A stretch of DNA of 5,599 nucleotides from Planctomycetota bacterium (GTDB lineage: Bacteria; Planctomycetota; UBA11346): NCBI GenBank assembly GCA_007131555.1, contig SLQH01000446.1, forward strand, positions 1-5,599, written 5' to 3'. Under the pieces are notes generated by a model. The model was not told where the DNA came from, did not search any database, and saw nothing but the letters and a program-made list of their open reading frames with translations. Each line of letters starts with the position of its first letter. Positions within the stretch are counted from its first letter, which is position 1. Below are positions 1 to 5,417 of this stretch, in pieces. Made by a program: the position numbers and the translations under genes.

Positions 1-513
1 GAGATGCGCGGCCTCCTGCAACGCTTCCGCCTCAAGCACACCACCCAGGGCCAGCCGCACAACAGCCCGGCAGCCCTGCCAGCCCCATCAACCACAGCCA
101 CCCAGCAAAGGGTCTTCATCCGCTGGAGTCCAGCCTACAGCGTGGGCGTTGACCGCTATGATGCCCAGCACCAGCGCCTGGTGGACATCATCAATCGTCT
201 GCACGAGGCCATGTCCCACGGCAAGGCCAGCCATGCCGTGCCGGCGCTCCTTGAGGAACTGCTGGACTATACCAAGACCCATTTCTCTGATGAAGAAAAG
301 GAGATGCGGCGCACCGGCTATCCGGAATACGAACAGCAATGCCAGGCCCATCAACAGTTCATTGCCCAGATTGAACGCCTCTCCGGCCGCCAGGGCAACA
401 CCACCATGGTCGGCCAGAAACTGATGACCTTCCTGCGCGACTGGCTGATCAACCACATCCAGAAGGTCGACAACCGTTACACTGACCATTTCCGTGAGCG
501 TGGCCTGCGGTGA
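1..513 (+). CDS. C-terminal part of a probable MCP fused to a bacteriohemerythrin domain (5' end outside window)
   Basis: The reading frame is open to the left edge. Numbering here is from the Met at nt 4, but I do not take that ATG as the start. The first residues (EMRGLLQRFRLK) resemble the conserved end of MCP signalling domains, which typically finish L..LV.RFR(L/V). A low-complexity Pro/Ala/Thr/Gln linker follows (about residues 12-36), then a full hemerythrin domain (about 38-165) with the opening FIRWSPAYSVGVDRYDAQH. Family ligands visible are H56, H93 and E97 (HFSDEE), H116, and H151 with D156 (WLINHIQKVD). The ligand expected four residues before H116 is Q112. Bacteriohemerythrins bind O2 or NO at a non-heme diiron site; MCPs with a C-terminal hemerythrin are known (DcrH of Desulfovibrio), so the likely role is an oxygen/redox chemoreceptor. 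The hemerythrin assignment is firm; the MCP fusion is inferred from a short C-terminal match. If wrong, this is a stand-alone hemerythrin starting at nt 4. The stop overlaps the start of cheR. Confidence 0.85.
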   Translation, partial: EMRGLLQRFRLKHTTQGQPHNSPAALPAPSTTATQQRVFIRWSPAYSVGVDRYDAQHQRLVDIINRLHEAMSHGKASHAVPALLEELLDYTKTHFSDEEKEMRRTGYPEYEQQCQAHQQFIAQIERLSGRQGNTTMVGQKLMTFLRDWLINHIQKVDNRYTDHFRERGLR

Positions 514-1343
514 CCCTCCCCACCTCTTTCACCATCAGCGATGACGAGTTCACGGCCCTGCGTGAGCTGATCCATCAGCGCTTCGGCATCCATCTGGGGG
601 ACGGCAAGAAGGCCCTGGTCATCGGCCGCCTGCAGAAGATCCTGCGCCAGGGCGGCTTCAGCGGTTTTTCCGACTACTATCGTTTCGTGGTCGAGGAGAC
701 CTCGGGACAGGGCTTGTCTGATCTGGTCAATGCCATCTCGACCAATCATACCTATTTCTTCCGTGAGGCCGATCACTTCACCATCTTCAGCCAGGAGGTG
801 CTGCCACGGTGCCTGGAGCGGCATGCCCAGGACCGCGACCTGCGCATCTGGTGCGCCGGGTGCTCCAGCGGCGAGGAGGCCTACGTCCTGGCGATGCTGA
901 TCCTGGAGGGGCTGGGCCGGGACCATGCCCGGTGGAACGCCGGCCTGCTGGCCACCGACATCTCGCAGAAGGCTCTGGCGGTGGCTGAAGCCGGCATCTA
1001 TCCTGATGAACGGGTCCAGCAGATCCCCGCCCCCCTGCGCACCCGCTACTGGCAGCGCCTGGATGACGAGCGCTGGCAGGCCAGCGAGGCCCTGCGCCGC
1101 GAGATCACCTTCCGCCGCTTCAACCTGATGAACGACCGCTTCCCCTTCCGCAAGCCCTTCGATGTCATCTTCTGCCGCAACGTCATGATCTACTTCGACC
1201 AGGACACCCGCCAGCGCCTGGTCCAGCGTTTCCACGACCACACCACCAGCGGCGGCCACCTGTTCATCGGCCACAGCGAAAGCCTGGGCCGCGACCGCTG
1301 CCCCTACCGCTACCTGCGCCCAGCGATGTATATCAAGGACTGA
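510..1343 (+). CDS. cheR: Chemotaxis protein methyltransferase CheR
   Basis: CheR is a cytoplasmic SAM-dependent methyltransferase that methylates glutamates on MCPs, opposing CheB in adaptation. At 277 residues it has the usual length. The N-terminal helical CheR domain covers about residues 7-65. The methyltransferase domain carries the family motifs in order: TNHTYFFRE (78-86), the SAM-binding WCAGCSSGEE (114-123), ATDIS (148-152) with its acidic residue, FDVIFCRNVMIYFD (217-230) and GHSESL (254-259). There is no C-terminal TPR or pentapeptide-binding extension. The start is GTG at 510, which overlaps the TGA of the preceding gene (GTGA). Only a weak GTGAG (494-498) lies upstream, so translational coupling to the receptor gene is likely. 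The start fits because the CheR N-domain begins a few residues later. Identity is very sure; the exact start slightly less so. Confidence 0.97.
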   Translation: MTLPTSFTISDDEFTALRELIHQRFGIHLGDGKKALVIGRLQKILRQGGFSGFSDYYRFVVEETSGQGLSDLVNAISTNHTYFFREADHFTIFSQEVLPRCLERHAQDRDLRIWCAGCSSGEEAYVLAMLILEGLGRDHARWNAGLLATDISQKALAVAEAGIYPDERVQQIPAPLRTRYWQRLDDERWQASEALRREITFRRFNLMNDRFPFRKPFDVIFCRNVMIYFDQDTRQRLVQRFHDHTTSGGHLFIGHSESLGRDRCPYRYLRPAMYIKD

Positions 1344-1379
1344 CGATGCCCAGGCTTTTCAACGACGAAAGGCGCGAAC

Positions 1380-1808
1380 ATGTCATCTGATCAGATCCTC
1401 TGCAAAGAGGAATGCTATCGCATCATCGGCGCCTGCTTCGAAGTATACAACGACAAGGAGAACGGCTTTCTTGAAGCCGTCTATCAGGAGTGTCTGGCGA
1501 TCGAACTCCGCGACCGGCAGATCCCCTTCATTGAAAAACCAGCCATCCAACCACAATACAAAGGCAGGGTACTGAAGCAGGAATATGAACCTGATTTCCT
1601 ATGTTGTGGAGAGATCATCATCGAGATCAAAGCCGCCAAGGCACTGGCCGATGAACATCGCGCCCAGATCATCAACTACCTCAAATCATCCAACAAACAA
1701 CTCGGCCTCTTGATCAACTTCGGACACCGTTCCAAACTCGAACACGAACGATTTATCAACCAGTCTTGTTTAACCACGAATCACACAAACCTCACGAATG
1801 AGAGTTGA
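1380..1808 (+). CDS. GxxExxY-family protein, PD-(D/E)XK nuclease-like
   Basis: This 142-residue protein has the family signature GFLEAVY (29-35), then EPDF with D72, IEIKA with E82 and K84, and QIINYL (96-101). Together these match the PD-(D/E)XK nuclease-fold pattern (E, D, E-x-K, plus Q...Y). LLINFG (110-115) is also typical of the family. GxxExxY proteins are widespread in bacteria, often near repeats or as insertions; I know of no firmly established function, and nuclease activity is inferred from the fold motif only. The start ATG has AAAGG seven bases upstream (1368-1372). The last 14 or so residues (from about S129, with TTNHTN and LTNES) are encoded by one arm of an inverted repeat, so the core ends near FINQ (128). 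The 60 bases at 1741-1800 hold only 24 G+C, unlike the che genes on either side. It separates cheR from cheB and has no evident chemotaxis role; probably an acquired insertion. Confidence 0.88.
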   Translation: MSSDQILCKEECYRIIGACFEVYNDKENGFLEAVYQECLAIELRDRQIPFIEKPAIQPQYKGRVLKQEYEPDFLCCGEIIIEIKAAKALADEHRAQIINYLKSSNKQLGLLINFGHRSKLEHERFINQSCLTTNHTNLTNES

Positions 1809-1923
1809 CCATTGCTGCCATTTGCCTTCAATTGCCAGAACATTCACCACGAATGTCCGTTTCGCATTCTCCCTCTTTCCCCTATTCGCGAGATTTGCGC
1901 GATTCGTAGTTTAAAAAAATCTG
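1761..1923. repeat. Long imperfect inverted repeat overlapping and following the GxxExxY gene
   Basis: The left arm is 1761-1799 and the right arm 1884-1923, separated by 84 bp. In the core (1769-1799 against the reverse complement of 1884-1915), 26 of 31 positions match with one extra base in the right arm; all five mismatches are transitions. The outer 13 bp of each arm (CAG...TTTAA) match at 10 positions, the last five of which are shared with the core. Short CACGAAT units recur in the left arm (1777-1781 as part of CCACGAATC, and 1793-1799) and again at 1848-1854. The left arm encodes the C-terminus of the GxxExxY protein; the right arm lies in the intergenic region before cheB. Similar CACGAAT-type repeat tracts are, to my recollection, common beside GxxExxY genes. 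Hand alignment; arms seen directly, function unknown. Confidence 0.8.
1840..1856. repeat. Small perfect hairpin inside the loop of the larger inverted repeat
   Basis: ACATTC (1840-1845) and GAATGT (1851-1856) are exact inverted copies around the 5-base loop ACCAC. The right half overlaps another CACGAAT unit (1848-1854), so it may be a degenerate member of the same repeat family. There is no T-run after it on either strand, so I do not call it a terminator. Confidence 0.45.
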
Positions 1924-1945
1924 TTTTCATTCGTCGTCCACACGC

Positions 1946-1951
1946 AAGGAG
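1946..1951 (+). promoter_or_regulatory. Ribosome binding site of cheB
   Basis: AAGGAG followed by five C residues and then ATG at 1957. It is the strongest ribosome binding site in the left half of the window and fixes the cheB start. It lets cheB be translated independently although the gene is no longer directly behind cheR. Confidence 0.8.
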
Positions 1952-1956
1952 CCCCC

Positions 1957-3036
1957 ATGCCCCGTCCGGTCCGTGTCCTGATCGTCGATGATTCGGCATT
2001 GATCCGTCAGATCCTGGCTGCCGGTCTGGGGGCTGATCCGGAGATCGAGGTGGTAGGCACCGCCGGGGATCCCTATCAGGCCCGGGACCGGCTCCAGGAG
2101 CTGGAGGTCGATGTCCTGACCCTGGATGTCGAGATGCCGCGCATGGACGGGGTGGCCTTCCTCAAACGCCTGATGCCGCAGTATCCCCTGCCGGTGGTGA
2201 TGGTCAGCGCCCTGACCGAACGCGGCAAGTCGATCACCCTTGACGCCCTGGAGGCCGGGGCGGTGGACTTCGTCACCAAGCCCAAGGCCGATGTCGCGCG
2301 CGGCCTGCAGGCCATGATGCAGGAACTGCGCGGCAAGGTGAAGGCGGCGGCCGGGGCCAAGGTCACTGCCCCGCGCCACACCGCAGCCGCGCCCGTGCAG
2401 GCACCGTTGAGCGCCGGGGCCCTGGCTGAATCGACCGACAAGGTGGTGGCCATCGGCGCCTCGACCGGCGGCACTGAGGCCATCCGCACGGTCATCACCC
2501 GTTTCCCCCTGGGCATGCCGGGCGTGGTAATCGTCCAGCACATGCCGGCTGGCTTCACCCGCATGTTCTCCGAACGTATGGACTCCCTGTGTGCGATCGA
2601 GGTCAAGGAGGCCGAGGACGGCGACCGCATCCGCCCCGGTCGGGCTTTGATCGCTCCGGGTGGTCAGCACCTCCAGGTCAAGCGTTCGGGCGGCATCTAT
2701 GTGGCCCGGGTGGCCCCCGGCGAACTGACCTGCGGCCACTGCCCCTCGGTGGAGGTCCTGATGCAGTCGGTGGCCAAGGCGGTGGGCAGCAATGCCATCG
2801 GGGTGATGCTCACCGGCATGGGCCGCGACGGGGCCACCGGCATGAAGGCCATGCGCGAGGCCGGGGCGCGGTGCTTTGCCCAGGATGAGGCCAGCAGCGT
2901 GGTCTTCGGCATGCCCAAGGAGGCCCATGCCTGTGGCGGGGCGGAACAGCTGGTACCCCTGGAGCAGATGGCCGACACCGTGCTCGCCGCCCTGCGCCAG
3001 AGCGGTACCGCCATCTACCGGCGCAAGGATTCCTGA
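1957..3036 (+). CDS. cheB: Chemotaxis response regulator protein-glutamate methylesterase CheB
   Basis: CheB removes methyl groups from MCP glutamates, and can deamidate glutamines, when phosphorylated by CheA. The 359 residues have the standard two-domain layout. The receiver domain (about 5-125) shows D11 and D12, phospho-acceptor D57 (in LTLDVEMPRMDG), S84 and K108 (TKP). A Pro/Ala-rich linker covers about 130-155. The methylesterase domain (about 162-350) has the catalytic triad positions S169 (in GASTGG), H195 (in QHMP) and D292 (in GMGRDG). The PSVEVL segment (264-269) is typical, but it is preceded by a CGHC pair of cysteines (C260, C263) where I would expect a basic or polar stretch. 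All active-site residues are present, so the enzyme should be functional. It sits downstream of the GxxExxY/repeat island and three bases before cheD, with which it is surely co-transcribed. Confidence 0.98.
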   Translation: MPRPVRVLIVDDSALIRQILAAGLGADPEIEVVGTAGDPYQARDRLQELEVDVLTLDVEMPRMDGVAFLKRLMPQYPLPVVMVSALTERGKSITLDALEAGAVDFVTKPKADVARGLQAMMQELRGKVKAAAGAKVTAPRHTAAAPVQAPLSAGALAESTDKVVAIGASTGGTEAIRTVITRFPLGMPGVVIVQHMPAGFTRMFSERMDSLCAIEVKEAEDGDRIRPGRALIAPGGQHLQVKRSGGIYVARVAPGELTCGHCPSVEVLMQSVAKAVGSNAIGVMLTGMGRDGATGMKAMREAGARCFAQDEASSVVFGMPKEAHACGGAEQLVPLEQMADTVLAALRQSGTAIYRRKDS

Positions 3037-3039
3037 GCC

Positions 3040-3528
3040 ATGGCCCTGCTGATGGTCGGTATCGGCGGTCTGGAGGCGAGCTGCGACCGCAGCGCCGTCC
3101 TCAAGACCATGGCCCTGGGCTCGTGCATCGCGGTGATGATCCTCGATCCGGGAGCCCGCTGCGTGGCCATGGTCCACATCGCCCTGCCCGATTCCACGAT
3201 CGCCCCCGACAAGGCCCGGACCCTGCCCGGCTATTTCGCCGATACCGGCATCCCGGCCCTGCTGACGGCCATGCTCGCGGCCGGAGCCAAGGCCGACCGC
3301 AGCCGCTACATCGTCAAGCTGGTCGGCGGAGCCAATGTGTCGGATCCCAACAACACCTTCAATATCGGCAAACGCAACGCCCTGGCGATCAAGAAGATCC
3401 TGTGGACCCTTGGCCTGGTGCCCAAGGCCGAAGATATCGGTGGACGTATCAGCCGCACCGTCAGCCTGGAGGCCAGCACCGGAAAGGTGCGGGTCACCAG
3501 TCCGGGCCGCCCGGAATGGGAGGTATAG
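3040..3528 (+). CDS. cheD: Chemoreceptor glutamine deamidase CheD
   Basis: CheD deamidates specific receptor glutamines and in many species also exchanges with CheC-type phosphatases. At 162 residues it is of normal size. It carries the family core LKTMALGSC (21-29) with the catalytic Cys C29 and the conserved Thr T23, then the catalytic His H46 in MVHIALPDS. KLVGGANV and FNIGKRNALAIKKIL, followed by DIGG and a closing tG-x-V strand, complete the CheD fold. The start ATG lies three bases after the cheB stop, with AAGGA (3025-3029) ten bases upstream inside the end of cheB. It is in an operon with cheB and the HDOD gene. No CheC is seen next to it; the CheX-like gene downstream is the only phosphatase-type partner in the window. 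Confidence 0.96.
   Translation: MALLMVGIGGLEASCDRSAVLKTMALGSCIAVMILDPGARCVAMVHIALPDSTIAPDKARTLPGYFADTGIPALLTAMLAAGAKADRSRYIVKLVGGANVSDPNNTFNIGKRNALAIKKILWTLGLVPKAEDIGGRISRTVSLEASTGKVRVTSPGRPEWEV
3518..3524 (+). promoter_or_regulatory. Ribosome binding site setting the HDOD gene start
   Basis: GGGAGGT, eight bases before ATG 3533, lying within the last codons of cheD. It decides for ATG 3533 over the upstream in-frame Met at 3335, which would put some 190 bases in overlap with cheD. Confidence 0.75.
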
Positions 3529-3532
3529 CCGC

Positions 3533-4390
3533 ATGACCGAGGCCCGCATCCCTGAAGAGATCATGGCCGCCATCGCCGCCGTGCGACCCCTGTCCGCCAG
3601 TGCCAACCGCCTGATGGAGACGGTCAACCGGCCCGGTCACGCTGCCAGCGATGTGATCGACATCGTCAGCGCCGACACCGGCCTGACGGCGGCCGTCCTG
3701 CGCACCGTCAACAGCGCCGTCTACGGCCTGCGCGACCGGATCGAGACCGTCAATCGGGCCGTCTCCTATCTCGGCGACCGCAGCGTGGTCAGCCTGGCCA
3801 TCCGCATCTGCGCCGGTGACCTGTATCAGCAGCCCCTGGCCGGCTATCACGGCGAACCCGGCGACCTGTGGCAGCACTGCCTGCATACCGCCATCGCCGC
3901 TCGGGCCGTGGCCCAGCATGCCCGCAGCCCACTGGATCCTGATCTGGCCTACACCGCCGGGCTGCTGCATGACATCGGCAAGGCGGTGCTCAACGCTTGG
4001 CTGGTGACCCGCTCCGGCGACCTGGTACCGCCCATCGATGAGCGCGACCCGGACTTCCTTGACCGCGAACGGAGCGTGGCCGGCACCGACCACCCGACCA
4101 TCGGCGCGGTGTTGGCCCATCGTTGGGGCCTGGGGCGCAACCTCTGCTATGCCATCGCCTTCCATCATCATCCGACGATGGCCCCGCAGGCCCAGCAGGG
4201 CCTGACCTATGCCGTGCATCTGGGCGACTTCCTGGCCATGATGGGCGGCCATGCCACCGGGGCCGATGCCATGATGTATCCGCTCGACAGCGGCTACGAC
4301 CAGCACTTCCAGCTCGACCCCCTGACCATCGATCGCCTGATGTTCGCCTCGGCCCAGGAATACCAGCGCCTGGCCGAGGCCCTGCAATGA
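3533..4390 (+). CDS. HDOD-domain signalling protein
   Basis: A 285-residue protein made almost wholly of one HDOD domain (an HD-related output domain of bacterial signalling proteins). The N-terminal helical part shows the typical IPEEI start, a DTGLTAAVLRTVNSAVYGL stretch (the family's D..L...LL...NS.Y pattern), then AVSYLG. The HD part contains GLLHDIGK with H146 and D147, an ERSVAGTDHPTIGAVLAHRW segment, and a triple His (FHHHP) before the C-terminal helices. HDOD proteins act in c-di-GMP, motility and stress signalling, mostly with no proven catalysis; here several metal-binding-type residues survive, so hydrolase activity cannot be excluded. It has no receiver domain of its own, but lies between cheD and a stand-alone receiver gene, so the two may function together (inference). 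The start follows a strong GGGAGGT; five bases or fewer separate it from the cheD stop. Confidence 0.92.
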   Translation: MTEARIPEEIMAAIAAVRPLSASANRLMETVNRPGHAASDVIDIVSADTGLTAAVLRTVNSAVYGLRDRIETVNRAVSYLGDRSVVSLAIRICAGDLYQQPLAGYHGEPGDLWQHCLHTAIAARAVAQHARSPLDPDLAYTAGLLHDIGKAVLNAWLVTRSGDLVPPIDERDPDFLDRERSVAGTDHPTIGAVLAHRWGLGRNLCYAIAFHHHPTMAPQAQQGLTYAVHLGDFLAMMGGHATGADAMMYPLDSGYDQHFQLDPLTIDRLMFASAQEYQRLAEALQ

Positions 4391-4412
4391 CCGTCACCAG
4401 AGGACCCGTGCC

Positions 4413-4829
4413 ATGCCCGCCCCACAGCATATCCTGATCGTCGATGATTCGGCCACCGCCCGGATGTTCATCGAACGCTGTCTGGCCGTCGCCGGCCTGG
4501 GCAGCGCGACGGTGGCCACCGCCGCCAACGGGGTCGAGGCCTTGGCCCATCTGCGCAGCCAGCCCTGCGATCTGATGATCAGCGACCTGATCATGCCGGA
4601 CATGGGCGGCATGGACCTGATGCGGCGCATCGCCGCCAGCCCTCGCCTCAACCAGGTACGGGTGATCATCGTCAGCAGCGCCAGCAATCCGGCGGTGGAA
4701 CAGGAACTGCGGTCCCTGGGAGCGTTGGATGTCCTGCAGAAGCCGGTGTCTCCGGCGGCGATCCGGGCTGCTCTTGAGAACCTTGACGATGACCAGGACC
4801 ACGATGATGCGGAGGACTCTTGGGGATGA
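4413..4829 (+). CDS. Single-domain CheY-like response regulator
   Basis: A 138-residue protein consisting of one receiver domain. It has the paired acids D11 and D12 (in ILIVDDS), the phospho-acceptor D58 (SDLIMPDMGG), the switch Ser at S88 or S89 (IIVSSAS) and K110 (in QKP). After the last helix (about 125) there is a strongly acidic tail of Asp and Glu ending SWG, which is not part of the usual receiver fold. There is no DNA-binding or enzymatic output domain, so it would act by protein contact, on the flagellar motor, as a phosphate sink, or on the HDOD protein. AGAGGA (4399-4404) stands eight bases before the ATG. The stop overlaps the next start (ATGA), linking it to the CheX-like phosphatase. 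I leave the symbol blank because being the motor-binding CheY cannot be told from sequence. Confidence 0.95.
   Translation: MPAPQHILIVDDSATARMFIERCLAVAGLGSATVATAANGVEALAHLRSQPCDLMISDLIMPDMGGMDLMRRIAASPRLNQVRVIIVSSASNPAVEQELRSLGALDVLQKPVSPAAIRAALENLDDDQDHDDAEDSWG
4811..4816 (+). promoter_or_regulatory. Ribosome binding site setting the CheX-like gene start
   Basis: GGAGGA inside the end of the response-regulator gene. The spacing is nine bases to ATG 4826 but only three to the possible TTG at 4820, so ATG 4826 is the better start. This gives an ATGA stop/start overlap with the regulator. Confidence 0.7.
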
Positions 4830-5266
4830 TACCAGACCACACCACCATCGCCGCCCACCAAAACCGCGCCGTTGCCGAGACCATGGAGACCATGGCCTTT
4901 CTTGAGGTCAGCCCCGGTCCTGACGTCGACGGCCCACCGCCCGACAGCCTGTTGTGCACCATCGCCTTCATCGCCCCCTACCAGGGCCAGCTGACCCTGG
5001 CCCTGCCGCCGGACATCGCCCGTCAGATCGCCCTGGCCCTGGTCGACAGTGATGACCAGGACGTAGTGCGGGACATCGTCAACGAGATCACCAATACCAT
5101 CGCCGGGCGTCTGCTCGGCCTGGTGGCTCCTCCCGGTGAACAGATCAACGTCGGCCTGCCGCAACCCGACACCCCGGCCGACGACACCATCACCTGGACC
5201 GCCTACCGCCTGGATGACGGCCGCAGCTTCCGGGTTGGCATGCATATGGTGACCGAGACGCAGTAA
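4826..5266 (+). CDS. cheX: CheX-like chemotaxis phosphatase
   Basis: A 146-residue protein with the CheC/CheX/FliY-type phosphatase signature: NEITNTIAG (86-94), in which E87 and N90 form the ExxN pair that acts on phospho-CheY in this family. The single ExxN motif, the length near 150, and an N-terminal helix (about residues 10-27, AVAETMETMAFLEV) leading into a beta sheet fit CheX better than CheC, which usually has two such motifs. Its expected job is to remove phosphate from a response regulator, most plausibly the CheY-like protein encoded immediately upstream, with which it is coupled by an ATGA overlap. The alternative TTG start at 4820 adds two residues only. It is the last gene of the forward cluster. 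Family membership is good, but a stand-alone CheX-domain protein without phosphatase activity is possible. Confidence 0.8.
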   Translation: MIPDHTTIAAHQNRAVAETMETMAFLEVSPGPDVDGPPPDSLLCTIAFIAPYQGQLTLALPPDIARQIALALVDSDDQDVVRDIVNEITNTIAGRLLGLVAPPGEQINVGLPQPDTPADDTITWTAYRLDDGRSFRVGMHMVTETQ

Positions 5267-5417
5267 GCGACTGTCAGTCCGCGCGGCGGCACGCGGGGCA
5301 AGGCCCGATGCTCCGGGTGAGGCTCCGTGGTGGGTCATGATGTAGGGTGGGCCGGGACCCAACAGGCCATGTCAGCCCAAAGCCACAACTCACCCGCTGG
5401 GCGTGTTCAATAATGTG
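5267..5417. other. Non-coding gap between convergent genes
   Basis: No open frame of note on either strand. Several short inverted repeats are visible: CCGCG/CGCGG (5279-5283, 5292-5296) just after the cheX-like stop; TGGGTC/GACCCA (5331-5336, 5356-5361) with a 19-base loop; GGGTGAG/CTCACCC (5315-5321, 5389-5395); and GCCCA/TGGGC (5375-5379, 5398-5402). None is followed by a T-run on either strand, so no intrinsic terminator can be called, although transcripts from both sides should end here. Confidence 0.5.

Noticed and set aside
1805..1833. Sigma-70-type promoter before cheB (TTGACC, then TCAATT 17 bases on)
   Set aside because: The -35-like box is good, but the -10 matches TATAAT at only three of six positions; not enough to call.
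1769..1854. CRISPR array suggested by recurring CACGAAT units
   Set aside because: Units are short, degenerate, irregularly spaced and partly inverted; no regular repeat-spacer pattern and no cas genes.
1761..1923. Intrinsic terminator formed by the large inverted repeat
   Set aside because: The loop is over 80 bases, and the plus-strand RNA has an A-run, not a U-run, after the right arm. On the minus strand the U-run is before the stem, not after it.
3335..3532. N-terminal extension of the HDOD protein to an upstream in-frame ATG
   Set aside because: It would overlap cheD out of frame over about 190 bases, has Arg/Pro-rich shadow composition, and a strong ribosome binding site precedes ATG 3533 where the HDOD domain begins.
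1927..3627. 566-residue minus-strand open frame across cheB and cheD
   Set aside because: It lies antisense to two clearly recognised genes with intact catalytic motifs, and its Gly/His/Asp-rich composition is what antisense of GC-rich codons gives. No family features.
4820..4825. TTG start two codons upstream for the CheX-like gene
   Set aside because: It would leave only three bases to the GGAGGA site; ATG 4826 has proper spacing and the usual ATGA overlap.
5279..5361. Terminator hairpins after the CheX-like gene
   Set aside because: Stems of only five to six pairs, no T-run following on either strand.
4394..5362. 322-residue minus-strand open frame over the response regulator and CheX-like genes
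   Set aside because: Same reason: antisense shadow of two genes with clear family motifs; low-complexity composition.
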